A stretch of DNA of 35,940 nt from an uncultured Planctomycetia bacterium (GTDB lineage: Bacteria > Planctomycetota > UBA1135 > GCA-002686595), in contig CALKYE010000216.1 in NCBI GenBank assembly GCA_938003765.1, positions 1 through 35,940 on the forward strand, given 5' to 3'. The notes under the pieces are model-generated. The model saw nothing but the letters and a program-made list of their open reading frames with translations. It had not been told where the DNA came from and searched no databases. This document shows, one piece after another, positions 16,099-22,828 of this stretch. A program made the position numbers and the translations under genes. Each line of letters opens with the position of its first letter. Position 1 is the stretch's first letter.

Positions 16099-16197
16099 TC
16101 AGATGCAGGACGGCGGATACTCCGAGCACTTCCAGCACATCGTGATGTAGTTCTTGCTGACGACCTCGGGCTTGGTGGGCTTGACGATGAACTTCAT
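16099..16197 (-). CDS. Candidate RiPP precursor peptide, 32 residues, three Cys
   Basis: The peptide begins with a basic, Pro/Val-containing N-terminal part (starting MKFIVKPT), which would serve as leader, and ends with the Cys-rich stretch CWKCSEYPPSCI at residues 21-32 (Cys21, Cys24, Cys31). A good ribosome binding site (GGAG at 16205-16208, 7-nt spacing) and a plausible sigma70-like promoter (16313-16341) precede it. It is the first gene of the minus-strand arm, followed by HlyD and ABC exporter genes, and divergent from a radical SAM/SPASM maturase operon. That context, and the small size with a Cys-rich tail, are what make it a precursor candidate. No signal peptide, no GG cleavage site and no membrane segment are seen. 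Likely modification sites are the Cys, Trp22-Lys23-Cys24 and Tyr27. I do not recognise the peptide family. Its TGA is followed in frame by the HlyD frame without another stop. Confidence 0.8.
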   Translation of the reverse strand: MKFIVKPTKPEVVSKNYITMCWKCSEYPPSCI

Positions 16198-16312
16198 CGC
16201 AGGGCTCCGTTTCCTGTCGGAACGAGGGACAAAGGGGAGAACCTCGGCGGCGCTCGATCCGCAGTGAGCCGTGAGGCTCGAGGCCGAACCGCGCTCCGCT
16301 CGAACGCGATCG

Positions 16313-16341
16313 AGAATAGGCGCGCTCTTCGCGCACCGCAA
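16313..16341 (-). promoter_or_regulatory. Candidate sigma70-like promoter for the peptide/export arm
   Basis: On the minus strand a -35-like TTGCGG (16336-16341) is followed after 17 bp by a -10-like TATTCT (16313-16318). This gives a leader of roughly 110 nt before the peptide start. A small inverted repeat, GCGCG at 16320-16324 and CGCGC at 16330-16334, lies between the two boxes and might bind a regulator. A 5-bp hairpin with GTGA loop (16266-16279) lies in the leader. Confidence 0.45.
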
Positions 16342-16342
16342 A

Positions 16343-16371
16343 TTGGCAGTCCACGTCAGGTTGAGTAGGGT
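16343..16371 (+). promoter_or_regulatory. Candidate sigma70-like promoter for the maturation operon
   Basis: TTGGCA (16343-16348, five of six consensus bases) is followed after 17 bp by TAGGGT (16366-16371, three of six). Transcription would start near 16378, some 18 nt before ATG 16396. Its -35 box lies one base from the -35 box of the opposite promoter, so the two operons would be controlled together. Confidence 0.45.
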
Positions 16372-16395
16372 TGGCGCAGAGAGGCGCAACGCGAG

Positions 16396-17229
16396 ATGAG
16401 TGTGGCAGTGCTGGCGGCGAGTGGCTCGGACCTGGCGACACGCGTCGCGGCCCGCTTGGGCGCGGAGTGCCGCGTGCTCGCGCTCGACGACGCGCGCGTC
16501 TCGATCCACGGCGACGCGCTGCGCTGGAACGGCGTGGCGCTCGACGAACTGGCGGCTTTCGCCCTGGAAACACCGCTGATTCCGTGGCCGCAGCCCATCG
16601 CCGAAGGGCGTCCGGGAGAGCCCGAGAGCGACGTGCAGCGGCGAGCGATCGCCCAACGCGAACGCCGCGCGTTGCACGTGAGCGCCCTGCGCATTGCGGC
16701 GCAGCGCAAGCCCGTCGCCAACGATCCGACGCGTGCGGCCGACCTCGCGCTGTCGAGCGCGCTGGCGCTGGAGCGGCTGTCGCGCGCCGGTGTCGCGCTG
16801 CGCGAGTGGCGCGTGCGACACGCGCCCGCGGCGGAAGCTCGCACGCGCTGGTCGCTGAACGCCGAACGCGGCCTGCGGCTGGCCGAGGACGAGATCGCGC
16901 TCGACGTCGACGCTCCCATTTCCGAGACGACGCGCCACCTGGCGCTCGGCGGCGCCTGGATCGCGTCCTGCCCTGGCGGCGCGGCTGCGCCGAGTGCGCT
17001 GCGCTTCGACGCGTCCGCGGGAGATCGCGAGCTCGTCCTGCGCGCGCTCGACGCGCTGGGCCTGGTCTTCGGCTGCGTGCACGTGTGCAACGGCGCAGTC
17101 GCAGCCGTCGACGCCGCCGCCGGACTGCGCGATTGGGACCACGCGAGCGACCAACGAGTCAGCGCCGCACTTGCCGATTGGCTGACCCGCGCGGCGCACG
17201 GCCACCTGCAACCCTGCACGACCCCATGA
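16396..17229 (+). CDS. Degenerate ATP-grasp-like protein of the peptide cluster
   Basis: A 277-residue soluble protein that I do not recognise with certainty. Its layout resembles RimK-type ATP-grasp proteins of RiPP pathways: an N-terminal Rossmann-like unit (VAVLAASGSDLATRVAARLG), a middle helix region (RRALHVSALRIAAQRKPVAND, then ALALERLSRAGVALREWRV) matching the pre-ATP-grasp part, and near the end LDALGLVFGCVHVCNGAVAA, placed like the FAGVDW strand of the intact ligase at 18581. However, the glycine-rich ATP loop and the Glu/Asn metal ligands found in that ligase are absent (AVDAAAGL where the ligase has LLECNSAP). It is therefore probably a pseudoenzyme, perhaps for precursor binding or as partner of the intact ligase. 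It starts the operon and overlaps the radical SAM gene by 4 nt (ATGA). Confidence 0.7.
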   Translation: MSVAVLAASGSDLATRVAARLGAECRVLALDDARVSIHGDALRWNGVALDELAAFALETPLIPWPQPIAEGRPGEPESDVQRRAIAQRERRALHVSALRIAAQRKPVANDPTRAADLALSSALALERLSRAGVALREWRVRHAPAAEARTRWSLNAERGLRLAEDEIALDVDAPISETTRHLALGGAWIASCPGGAAAPSALRFDASAGDRELVLRALDALGLVFGCVHVCNGAVAAVDAAAGLRDWDHASDQRVSAALADWLTRAAHGHLQPCTTP

Positions 17230-18584
17230 AAGCATCGCGCTACAACCGCATCTTCCAAAGCTCGAGCGGCGCCTGGCTGGCCTTCAATTCGTGGTCGACC
17301 GCGCTGGCGGAGCTCGACGCGAAGAGCCTGGAGTTCGTGCAGGCGCTGCTAGCCGATCCGAACGGGACGCCGGTGGACGACGACGACAAGCGCGCGATGC
17401 GCGAGGCGTTGATCGACGCGCACTTCCTCGTGGAGGACGAGGTCGACGAGCTCGGCGAGCTGCAGGCGGACCTGGTGCGCGACCGCTACCGCACCGACCA
17501 GCTGTGCCTCACCATCGCCCCCACGCTCGACTGCAATTTCCGCTGCGACTACTGCTACGAGGAGCACCTCAAGGTGCACATGTCGACGCGCGTGCAGGAC
17601 GCGCTGCTCGACTTCGTTCGCGCGCAGGCGCGGCGCCTCGATCACGTCGCGGTGACCTGGTACGGCGGCGAACCGCTGCTGCCCAAGGCCTACCCGGTCG
17701 TGCAGCGCCTCTCGCGCGAACTGCAGGCGTTGACGAAGGAGAACGGCGTCACGTACTCCGCCGAGATCGTCACCAACGGATTCTTCCTCGAGCGCGCGCG
17801 CATGGAGGAGCTCGCCAGCCTGGGCGTCAATCGCGTGCAGGTCACGCTCGACGGCCCGCGCCAGTCGCACGACGCGCGGCGCCACCTGATCGGCGGGCGC
17901 GGCACCTACGACCGCATCCTCGCGAACCTCGTCGAGTGCATCGACCTGGCCTCGTTCCAGGTGCGCATCAACGTCGACCGCCGCAACGCCATGAGCACCC
18001 TCGAGGTTCTCGAGGACCTCGTTCGCGCGGGCATCGGCGACAAGCTGCGCGTCTACCTCGCGCAGGTCACCGAGGAGGGGGCGGCCTGCGGCAACATCCA
18101 GGAGTTCTGCTACTCGCGCGAGGAATTCGCACGCACCGAGGTGGAGCTCTACCGCGCGGCCGCCGAGCGCAAGCTCCCGCTCGCGCGCTACCCGTTCCGC
18201 ATCGCGGGCGCGTTCTGCATCGCCGACCGCATCAACGGCTGGGTGGTCTCGCCGACGGGCTCGCTGTTCAAGTGCTGGCACGACGTCACGCTGAGCCCGC
18301 AGAAGTCCGTGGGCAGCCTGCTCGATCCGCAGCAGCCGTGGCAGAAGGTCAACGAGGACCGCTGGCTGCAGTGGAACCCGCTGGTGCGCTCGGGCTGTCG
18401 CTCGTGCGGTGTCGCGCCGCTGTGCCACGGCGGCTGTCCGGTGGAGGCGATGGCGCACCCCGAGAGCGACCGCGGCTCGTGCGAGCCGTTCAAGTTCCAC
18501 CTCGAGCCGCTGCTCGAGCTGCGTCACCTGCACGGCGAGGTCGCCTCCGGCGCCGTGCCTGCGCGCGACGTGAGCTGTCGATGA
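17226..18584 (+). CDS. Radical SAM/SPASM peptide maturase
   Basis: A 452-residue radical SAM enzyme. The N-terminal 90 residues (YNRIF ... WLAFNSWSTALAEL) resemble the precursor-binding region of peptide maturases. Cys103, Cys107 and Cys110 in CNFRCDYCYEE hold the SAM-binding 4Fe-4S cluster; WYGGEPLL is the SAM-binding GGEP motif. The C-terminal SPASM domain has all seven cysteines with the standard spacing: Cys331-x13-Gly-x4-Cys350, Cys391-x2-Cys394-x5-Cys400-x3-Cys404, and Cys419. Such enzymes form thioether, C-C or other radical crosslinks in ribosomal peptides. The probable substrate is the 32-residue peptide encoded divergently. The gene overlaps its neighbours by 4 nt on both sides (ATGA, ATGA), so the complex is made in fixed proportion. 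The bond formed cannot be deduced. Confidence 0.93.
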   Translation: MKASRYNRIFQSSSGAWLAFNSWSTALAELDAKSLEFVQALLADPNGTPVDDDDKRAMREALIDAHFLVEDEVDELGELQADLVRDRYRTDQLCLTIAPTLDCNFRCDYCYEEHLKVHMSTRVQDALLDFVRAQARRLDHVAVTWYGGEPLLPKAYPVVQRLSRELQALTKENGVTYSAEIVTNGFFLERARMEELASLGVNRVQVTLDGPRQSHDARRHLIGGRGTYDRILANLVECIDLASFQVRINVDRRNAMSTLEVLEDLVRAGIGDKLRVYLAQVTEEGAACGNIQEFCYSREEFARTEVELYRAAAERKLPLARYPFRIAGAFCIADRINGWVVSPTGSLFKCWHDVTLSPQKSVGSLLDPQQPWQKVNEDRWLQWNPLVRSGCRSCGVAPLCHGGCPVEAMAHPESDRGSCEPFKFHLEPLLELRHLHGEVASGAVPARDVSCR

Positions 18585-19528
18585 CGCGCGTCGCCCTGAT
18601 CGGTCCGCCGGAGCGCGAGGAGCTGCAGCGCCTCGCACTGCGCTTGGAGGAGCGCTCGGCCGAGGTCGTCGTCGTCGACACGCGCAAGCCGGCGCAGATC
18701 GAGCTCGCGCCCGACGGCGAGAGCGCGTGCGGCGTCAGCTTCGCGGGCGTGACCGGCGTCTACGTCATCGACCTGGGCCTGCCTCGTCCGCGCGTCGCCG
18801 ACGAACAGGGTCGCATCGACCTCGCCGCGTCGCAGCGCGCGCTGGCGCATTCGCAGTCGACTTGGGCCGCGTGGCGCGTGCTGCTCGAACGCCTCTCGCG
18901 GCGCGCGGCCGTCGTGAATCCGCCGGCCAGCTACGACGTCCACGGCCTCAAGCCGCTCGAGATCGCGCAGTACCGCGAGCGCGGGTGGCGCACGCCCGAG
19001 ACGTTCGCGACCGACGACGCGCGGGAGCTGGCCGCGCTCGACGCGAGCCGCGCGCCGCACGGCTGGATCCGCAAGGACCTGGTCGGCGGCTACGGCTACA
19101 CCGAGCGTCTCGAACACTCCACGGCGCCCGAACGGGCTCGCGAGCAGATCGGCGAAGCCGCGCTCATGGCGCAGGAGCGCATCGAAGGCGACGCGGTGCG
19201 CGCGTTCGTGATCGCGGGGCGCATGCTCGTGGCGGCCGAGATCCTCCCGCAGGGCTACGGCGAGATCGACTCGCGCCGCGGCAGCGCGCGCGTGCGGCGC
19301 ATCGAGCTCTCGGGCGAGCTGTGCGAACAGTCGAAAGCCGTCGCGGCCGCGTGGGGCATGAGCTTCGCGGGCGTCGATTGGATGCGCGGCCCCGCCGGCC
19401 GCGAATGGGTGCTGCTCGAGTGCAACTCGGCGCCGATGTTCGTCGAGTTCGAACGCCGCACCGGCGCCGACATCGGCAGCGCGCTGGCCGATCACCTCCT
19501 GCGCCGCGCGCGGCGCATCGCCTCGTGA
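18581..19528 (+). CDS. RimK-like ATP-grasp ligase of the peptide cluster
   Basis: A 315-residue ATP-grasp protein. WIRKDLVGGYGYTE (162-175) includes the ATP-contacting Lys and a Gly-rich loop; QERIEGDAVRAFVIAGRML (198-216) is the typical adenine-side strand; FAGVDW (262-267) and LLECNSAP (278-285) contain the Mg-binding Glu280 and Asn282. It is closest in layout to RiPP ligases of the MvdD/graspetide kind and to RimK. These activate a carboxylate as acyl phosphate and form an amide, ester or peptide bond. In the candidate peptide only Glu11, Glu26 and the C-terminal carboxylate are available, so side-chain crosslinking through Glu26 or addition to the C-terminus are the likely options. It overlaps the radical SAM gene (ATGA) and the next gene (GTGA). 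Confidence 0.9.
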   Translation: MTRVALIGPPEREELQRLALRLEERSAEVVVVDTRKPAQIELAPDGESACGVSFAGVTGVYVIDLGLPRPRVADEQGRIDLAASQRALAHSQSTWAAWRVLLERLSRRAAVVNPPASYDVHGLKPLEIAQYRERGWRTPETFATDDARELAALDASRAPHGWIRKDLVGGYGYTERLEHSTAPERAREQIGEAALMAQERIEGDAVRAFVIAGRMLVAAEILPQGYGEIDSRRGSARVRRIELSGELCEQSKAVAAAWGMSFAGVDWMRGPAGREWVLLECNSAPMFVEFERRTGADIGSALADHLLRRARRIAS

Positions 19529-20325
19529 GCGACTCAGCGACGTCGGAACCCGCCGGTCCGTACGCGACCGCGCTGCTCAATCGCCTGCGAGCGCACCTGC
19601 GCGCGGGACTCGATCCGCAGTACGAGTTCCTGGCCTTCGAATCGACGCCGTGGACGGCGCCGCGAGCCGCACTGCGCGAGTTGCGCGTCGCGCTGATCGC
19701 GACGGCCGACCTCCATCGCCGCGGTGACGCGCCGTTCGAGAGCTTGGACACGCCGCTGGGTGACACGAGCTTCCGCGAGATCGCGCACGAGCTCCAGGAC
19801 AGCGAGTTGGCGCTCGACGCGCCGTACGTCGACGAGAAGTACATCCCCGACGATCCCGAGGTGGCCCTGCCGCGGCGTGCGCTCGACGAACTCGTGCGCG
19901 CCGGCGTCGTCGGGAGCGCTTCGCCGCGCCACTACAGCTTCGCCCAGGGCATCGTGCGTCCGCTCCCCGCTCTGACCGAGCGCGCGGAGCGACTGGCGCG
20001 TCTGCTTCGCGACGATGCAGTCGACGCGCTCGTGCTGCTGCCGACCTGTTCGCTGTGCGTGCAGGCCACCGCCGTCCTCGCGCGCGAGCTGGAAGCGCGC
20101 GGCTTCAGCACGGTCAACATCACCTCGCTGCCCGAGCTCACGGCGCGCGTCGGAGTTCCGCGCGCGCTGTCGACCCGCTTTCCGTTCGGCGCTCCGGCGG
20201 GCGACCCGGGCAACCACGCGCTGCACGTCGCACTGCTGCGCGAAGCGCTCGAGCTCCTCGCCAGCGCCGCTGAACCACGCACGCTGGTCGAAACGGCGCT
20301 GCGCTGGCGACGCGACGGGCGCTGA
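19525..20325 (+). CDS. GrdB/PrdB-like (glycine/proline reductase component B family) redox protein
   Basis: A 266-residue protein of the family that includes component B of glycine, sarcosine, betaine and D-proline reductases. Visible signatures are FESTPWTAPRAALRELRVALI with THR-like ATADLHRRGDAPF, GDTSFREI (79-86), the vicinal cysteines LLPTCSLC (Cys175, Cys178), and VPRALSTRFPFGAPAGDPG (211-229). In anaerobic reductases this family carries selenocysteine at the active site; here both positions are Cys. In an otherwise complete RiPP operon it is likely a thiol redox enzyme acting on the three-Cys peptide or on a bound intermediate, but that is inference. The GTG start overlaps the ATP-grasp stop by 4 nt (GTGA). 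It is the last gene of the operon. Confidence 0.8.
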   Translation: MSDSATSEPAGPYATALLNRLRAHLRAGLDPQYEFLAFESTPWTAPRAALRELRVALIATADLHRRGDAPFESLDTPLGDTSFREIAHELQDSELALDAPYVDEKYIPDDPEVALPRRALDELVRAGVVGSASPRHYSFAQGIVRPLPALTERAERLARLLRDDAVDALVLLPTCSLCVQATAVLARELEARGFSTVNITSLPELTARVGVPRALSTRFPFGAPAGDPGNHALHVALLREALELLASAAEPRTLVETALRWRRDGR

Positions 20326-20441
20326 AGTCCACGCGGCGCAGTTTTGGGCCAGATCGCTGTCCAGCGGCGGCGTCAGCGGGCACTTGGAGGTCCCGCTTCC
20401 CGCGTCAGCTCTCCCCCACGCCCACGCCGCGCGCCACCTCC

Positions 20442-20681
20442 ATGAAAAGCCTGCTCTCGACCGCCTGCTGCCTCGTGCTGCTCGCCGACTGGGTCAGCCC
20501 CGCTCCCGCCCACCTCGACGCGCGCCCGGACACGGCGAGCGAAGCGCTGGTTTGCGCGACGGAAGGCGGCCAGGACTGCAACAGCAACGGAGTCGAGGAC
20601 GCAGTCGACATCGCCAGCGGGTACTCGATCGACCTCGACGGGAACGGCGTGCCCGACGAGTGCGACGCGCGCCGTCGCTGA
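20442..20681 (+). CDS. Small secreted protein with a planctomycete-type calcium-binding motif
   Basis: A 79-residue protein. Residues 1-25 are a signal peptide (MKSLLSTACCLVLLADW). Near the C-terminus is a motif of two Asp/Asn-rich loops: DCNSNGVEDAVDIASGYS followed by DLDGNGVPDECD. This is the EF-hand/thrombospondin-3-like calcium motif that ends in PDEC and is common in secreted proteins of Planctomycetota. The same motif occurs at residues 418-449 of the next secreted protein (20888-22720), which is likely related. Nothing else is in the protein, so it might be a stub left from a duplicated larger gene, or a free calcium-binding peptide. No Shine-Dalgarno precedes the ATG. Confidence 0.65.
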   Translation: MKSLLSTACCLVLLADWVSPAPAHLDARPDTASEALVCATEGGQDCNSNGVEDAVDIASGYSIDLDGNGVPDECDARRR

Positions 20682-20887
20682 AGCCAACGCTGAGGCCGCC
20701 GGCGCAGCCCGCGCCTCGCCCCGCGCTCGCGCTCCGCTCTCCGCTGCGCTCGTTGTGCGGCCGCGCCCCTCAGGCCGCGCGGAGGGGAGTAAGCTCGTTC
20801 CCAGTTTCGGTCCCGCGTTGGAACCCGTGAGCGGGCGACTGCGTCTGGATCCCCGAGTCCGGCGCCTGCCCGCCGCCCCGCACCACC

Positions 20888-22720
20888 ATGAACCCGAATC
20901 ACTCAAGAGCTCGCGCTTCGGCCGCCGCGCTTCTCGCGGCAGCCTTCCTGACCTCCAGCGCCGCGGGGCAGATGTCGTTCTCGGTCGACTGGCGCAGCCG
21001 CTCGCTCGCGCAGCCGTCGAGCACCGCGGGAGGCGCGCCGATCACCGAGGCCGACATCCTCGGTCCCGCTCCGGGCGCTCCGGGCATCGGTCCCTTTCCG
21101 AACGTCTCGATCCGCCTGTTGGGCGGCGCGCTCGACCTCAACAACTTCGCGAACTGCCAAGGGCACGCGCCGCTGACTCCGTGCGGCATCGAGATGGACG
21201 CGCTGTCGTCGGGTCAAGACGACGCGCTGCTCCCCGCCGCTCCGCTGACGCTCGGCCCGCGCGGCGCCGTGCCGCTGCCGCCGCGACGCGTGTGGTTCTC
21301 GGTCGACGAGTGGGCCACTGGACTGTCGAACGCCGGCGGTACGACCTACGCGCAGGTTCGCAGCGAGGGCAACAACCCGCAGCAGGTGTGGGACGCGAGC
21401 GCCGACGTGTTCGTCGACGTCAACCTCCCGCCGGGCCCCTTGGCGCCGGGCGCGGTCACTCCCGACAACGTGGGGACCATCGACGGCAACGGCGTCGCGA
21501 GCGCGTCGGGCCGCGTGTACTTCGGAGTCGGCCTGCGCGAGCCCAACAACCCGCTGGTCCACAACGGCGACAACCTCGACGCGCTCGAGCTGGGTCCGCA
21601 GATCCTGATGGCGGGCGCGCGCATCTACTTCTCGCTCGACGCGGGCTTCGCCGATCCGCTCAACGGAACGGCGAACTCAGGCACGGCGATCGCGAACGGC
21701 TTCCGCGGCGCCGATGTCGTCAGCATCCGTCCGAGCACCGGACTTCCGATCTCGCTCTACGCGCCTGCGGCGAGCCTGGGGCTGGACATCTTCGGCGGGC
21801 CGGGGAGCGATGACCTCGACGCGCTGACGCTGCGCGAGAACGGCGACGGCGTGTTCCAACCGAGCCAGACGCCCTACGACTGGGTCGGCGGCGCGCGCGA
21901 CATGCTGCTGTTCTCGGTGCGGCGCGGCTCGGCGGTGATCAATCGCCCCGACAGCATCTTCGGCATCCCGATTCAGCCCGGCGACATCCTCACCACTCCG
22001 CTCCCCACGAGCCTGGGCGGCCTGTCGCCGTTCCCCGGCATCTTCATCGCGGCCGAGAACCTGGGCCTGCGCACCGCGCGCGGGATCGTCGGCCAGCACG
22101 GCGACGACCTCGATGCGCTGGAGATCACGGAGAAGCCCTGCTTCGACTGCAACGAGAACGGCGTCGAGGACGCGGTCGACATCGCGACGGGCGCCTCGTC
22201 GGACAACAACGGCAACGGCATCCCGGACGAGTGCGAGGACAAGGTCGTCGAGTTCTGCTTCTGCGGCTCGAACGCGCCTTCGCCGTGCGGCAACACCGAC
22301 GTCAGCGCCGGCTGCGAGAACTCGACGGGCTCGGGCGCGGTGATGCTCACCAACATCGCCGGAAGCGGCTCGGTGAGCGTGACGGCGGACAACCTGATCT
22401 TCACGACCTCGCAGGTGCGGCCGAACGTCAACGCGATCCTGTTCATGAGCCCGGGGACCAAACCCGCGGCGCCGTTCGACGACGGAGTGCGCTGCGTGGG
22501 CAACCCGTCGTTCCGCTACGCGCTCGAGAACTCGGGCACGTCCGCCACGGTGGTGTACGGCCCGGGCTTGGCCGCTACGGCCGCGACGCGCTTCGGTCCC
22601 GCGGGAACGATCGACCCGGGTGAGTCGTGGTTCTACCAGTGCTGGTACCGCGACTCGGGCGGCCCCTGCGGCCAGAACGCGAACCTCTCGAACGCGGTCA
22701 AGGTGACCTACACGCCCTGA
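20888..22720 (+). CDS. Secreted protein with calcium-binding motif and second-type Cys-rich C-terminal domain
   Basis: A 610-residue secreted protein with a signal peptide of about 27 residues. Residues 28-415 are beta-rich with repeated units around a phrase of the kind LDALEL (NLDALELG, DLDALTLR, DLDALEIT), each near a Gly/Asp loop, suggesting an internal repeat of three or four blades. I recognise no named domain there. Residues 418-449 hold the calcium motif DCNENGVEDAVDIATG ... DNNGNGIPDEC. The C-terminal 155 residues are a Cys-rich domain (FCFCGSNAPSPCGN, then GCENSTGSGA, DGVRCVGN, WFYQCWYRDSGGPC, NLSNAVKV). This is related in style to the domain on other proteins here but distinct from it. 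A strong terminator follows at 22742. Function unknown. Confidence 0.8.
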   Translation: MNPNHSRARASAAALLAAAFLTSSAAGQMSFSVDWRSRSLAQPSSTAGGAPITEADILGPAPGAPGIGPFPNVSIRLLGGALDLNNFANCQGHAPLTPCGIEMDALSSGQDDALLPAAPLTLGPRGAVPLPPRRVWFSVDEWATGLSNAGGTTYAQVRSEGNNPQQVWDASADVFVDVNLPPGPLAPGAVTPDNVGTIDGNGVASASGRVYFGVGLREPNNPLVHNGDNLDALELGPQILMAGARIYFSLDAGFADPLNGTANSGTAIANGFRGADVVSIRPSTGLPISLYAPAASLGLDIFGGPGSDDLDALTLRENGDGVFQPSQTPYDWVGGARDMLLFSVRRGSAVINRPDSIFGIPIQPGDILTTPLPTSLGGLSPFPGIFIAAENLGLRTARGIVGQHGDDLDALEITEKPCFDCNENGVEDAVDIATGASSDNNGNGIPDECEDKVVEFCFCGSNAPSPCGNTDVSAGCENSTGSGAVMLTNIAGSGSVSVTADNLIFTTSQVRPNVNAILFMSPGTKPAAPFDDGVRCVGNPSFRYALENSGTSATVVYGPGLAATAATRFGPAGTIDPGESWFYQCWYRDSGGPCGQNANLSNAVKVTYTP

Positions 22721-22741
22721 CGTTCGAGGGCCCCAAGCAGC

Positions 22742-22790
22742 GCGCCCACGTCGCCTCCTCGCGGAGCGCGGCGTGGGCGCGGTTGTTTCT
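22742..22790 (+). terminator. Intrinsic terminator after the 20888 gene
   Basis: A 13-bp stem (22742-22754 with 22768-22780, one G-T wobble) is extended by an inner CTCC/GGAG stem with loop TCGC. The T-rich run TTGTTTCT follows at 22783-22790. It sits 22 nt beyond the stop codon. The T-run is on this strand only, so it serves the plus-strand gene. Confidence 0.75.
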
Positions 22791-22828
22791 CAGCGCGGTC
22801 GACGACTCGAGCCGCCGCTGCGCTCTCG

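Noticed and set aside
16099..16101. Selenocysteine at the peptide TGA, fusing peptide and HlyD
   Set aside because: The only support is an open frame and a distant hairpin. The stem is 46 nt away, farther than usual for bacterial SECIS, and a fused exporter subunit makes little biological sense. Kept only as a check.
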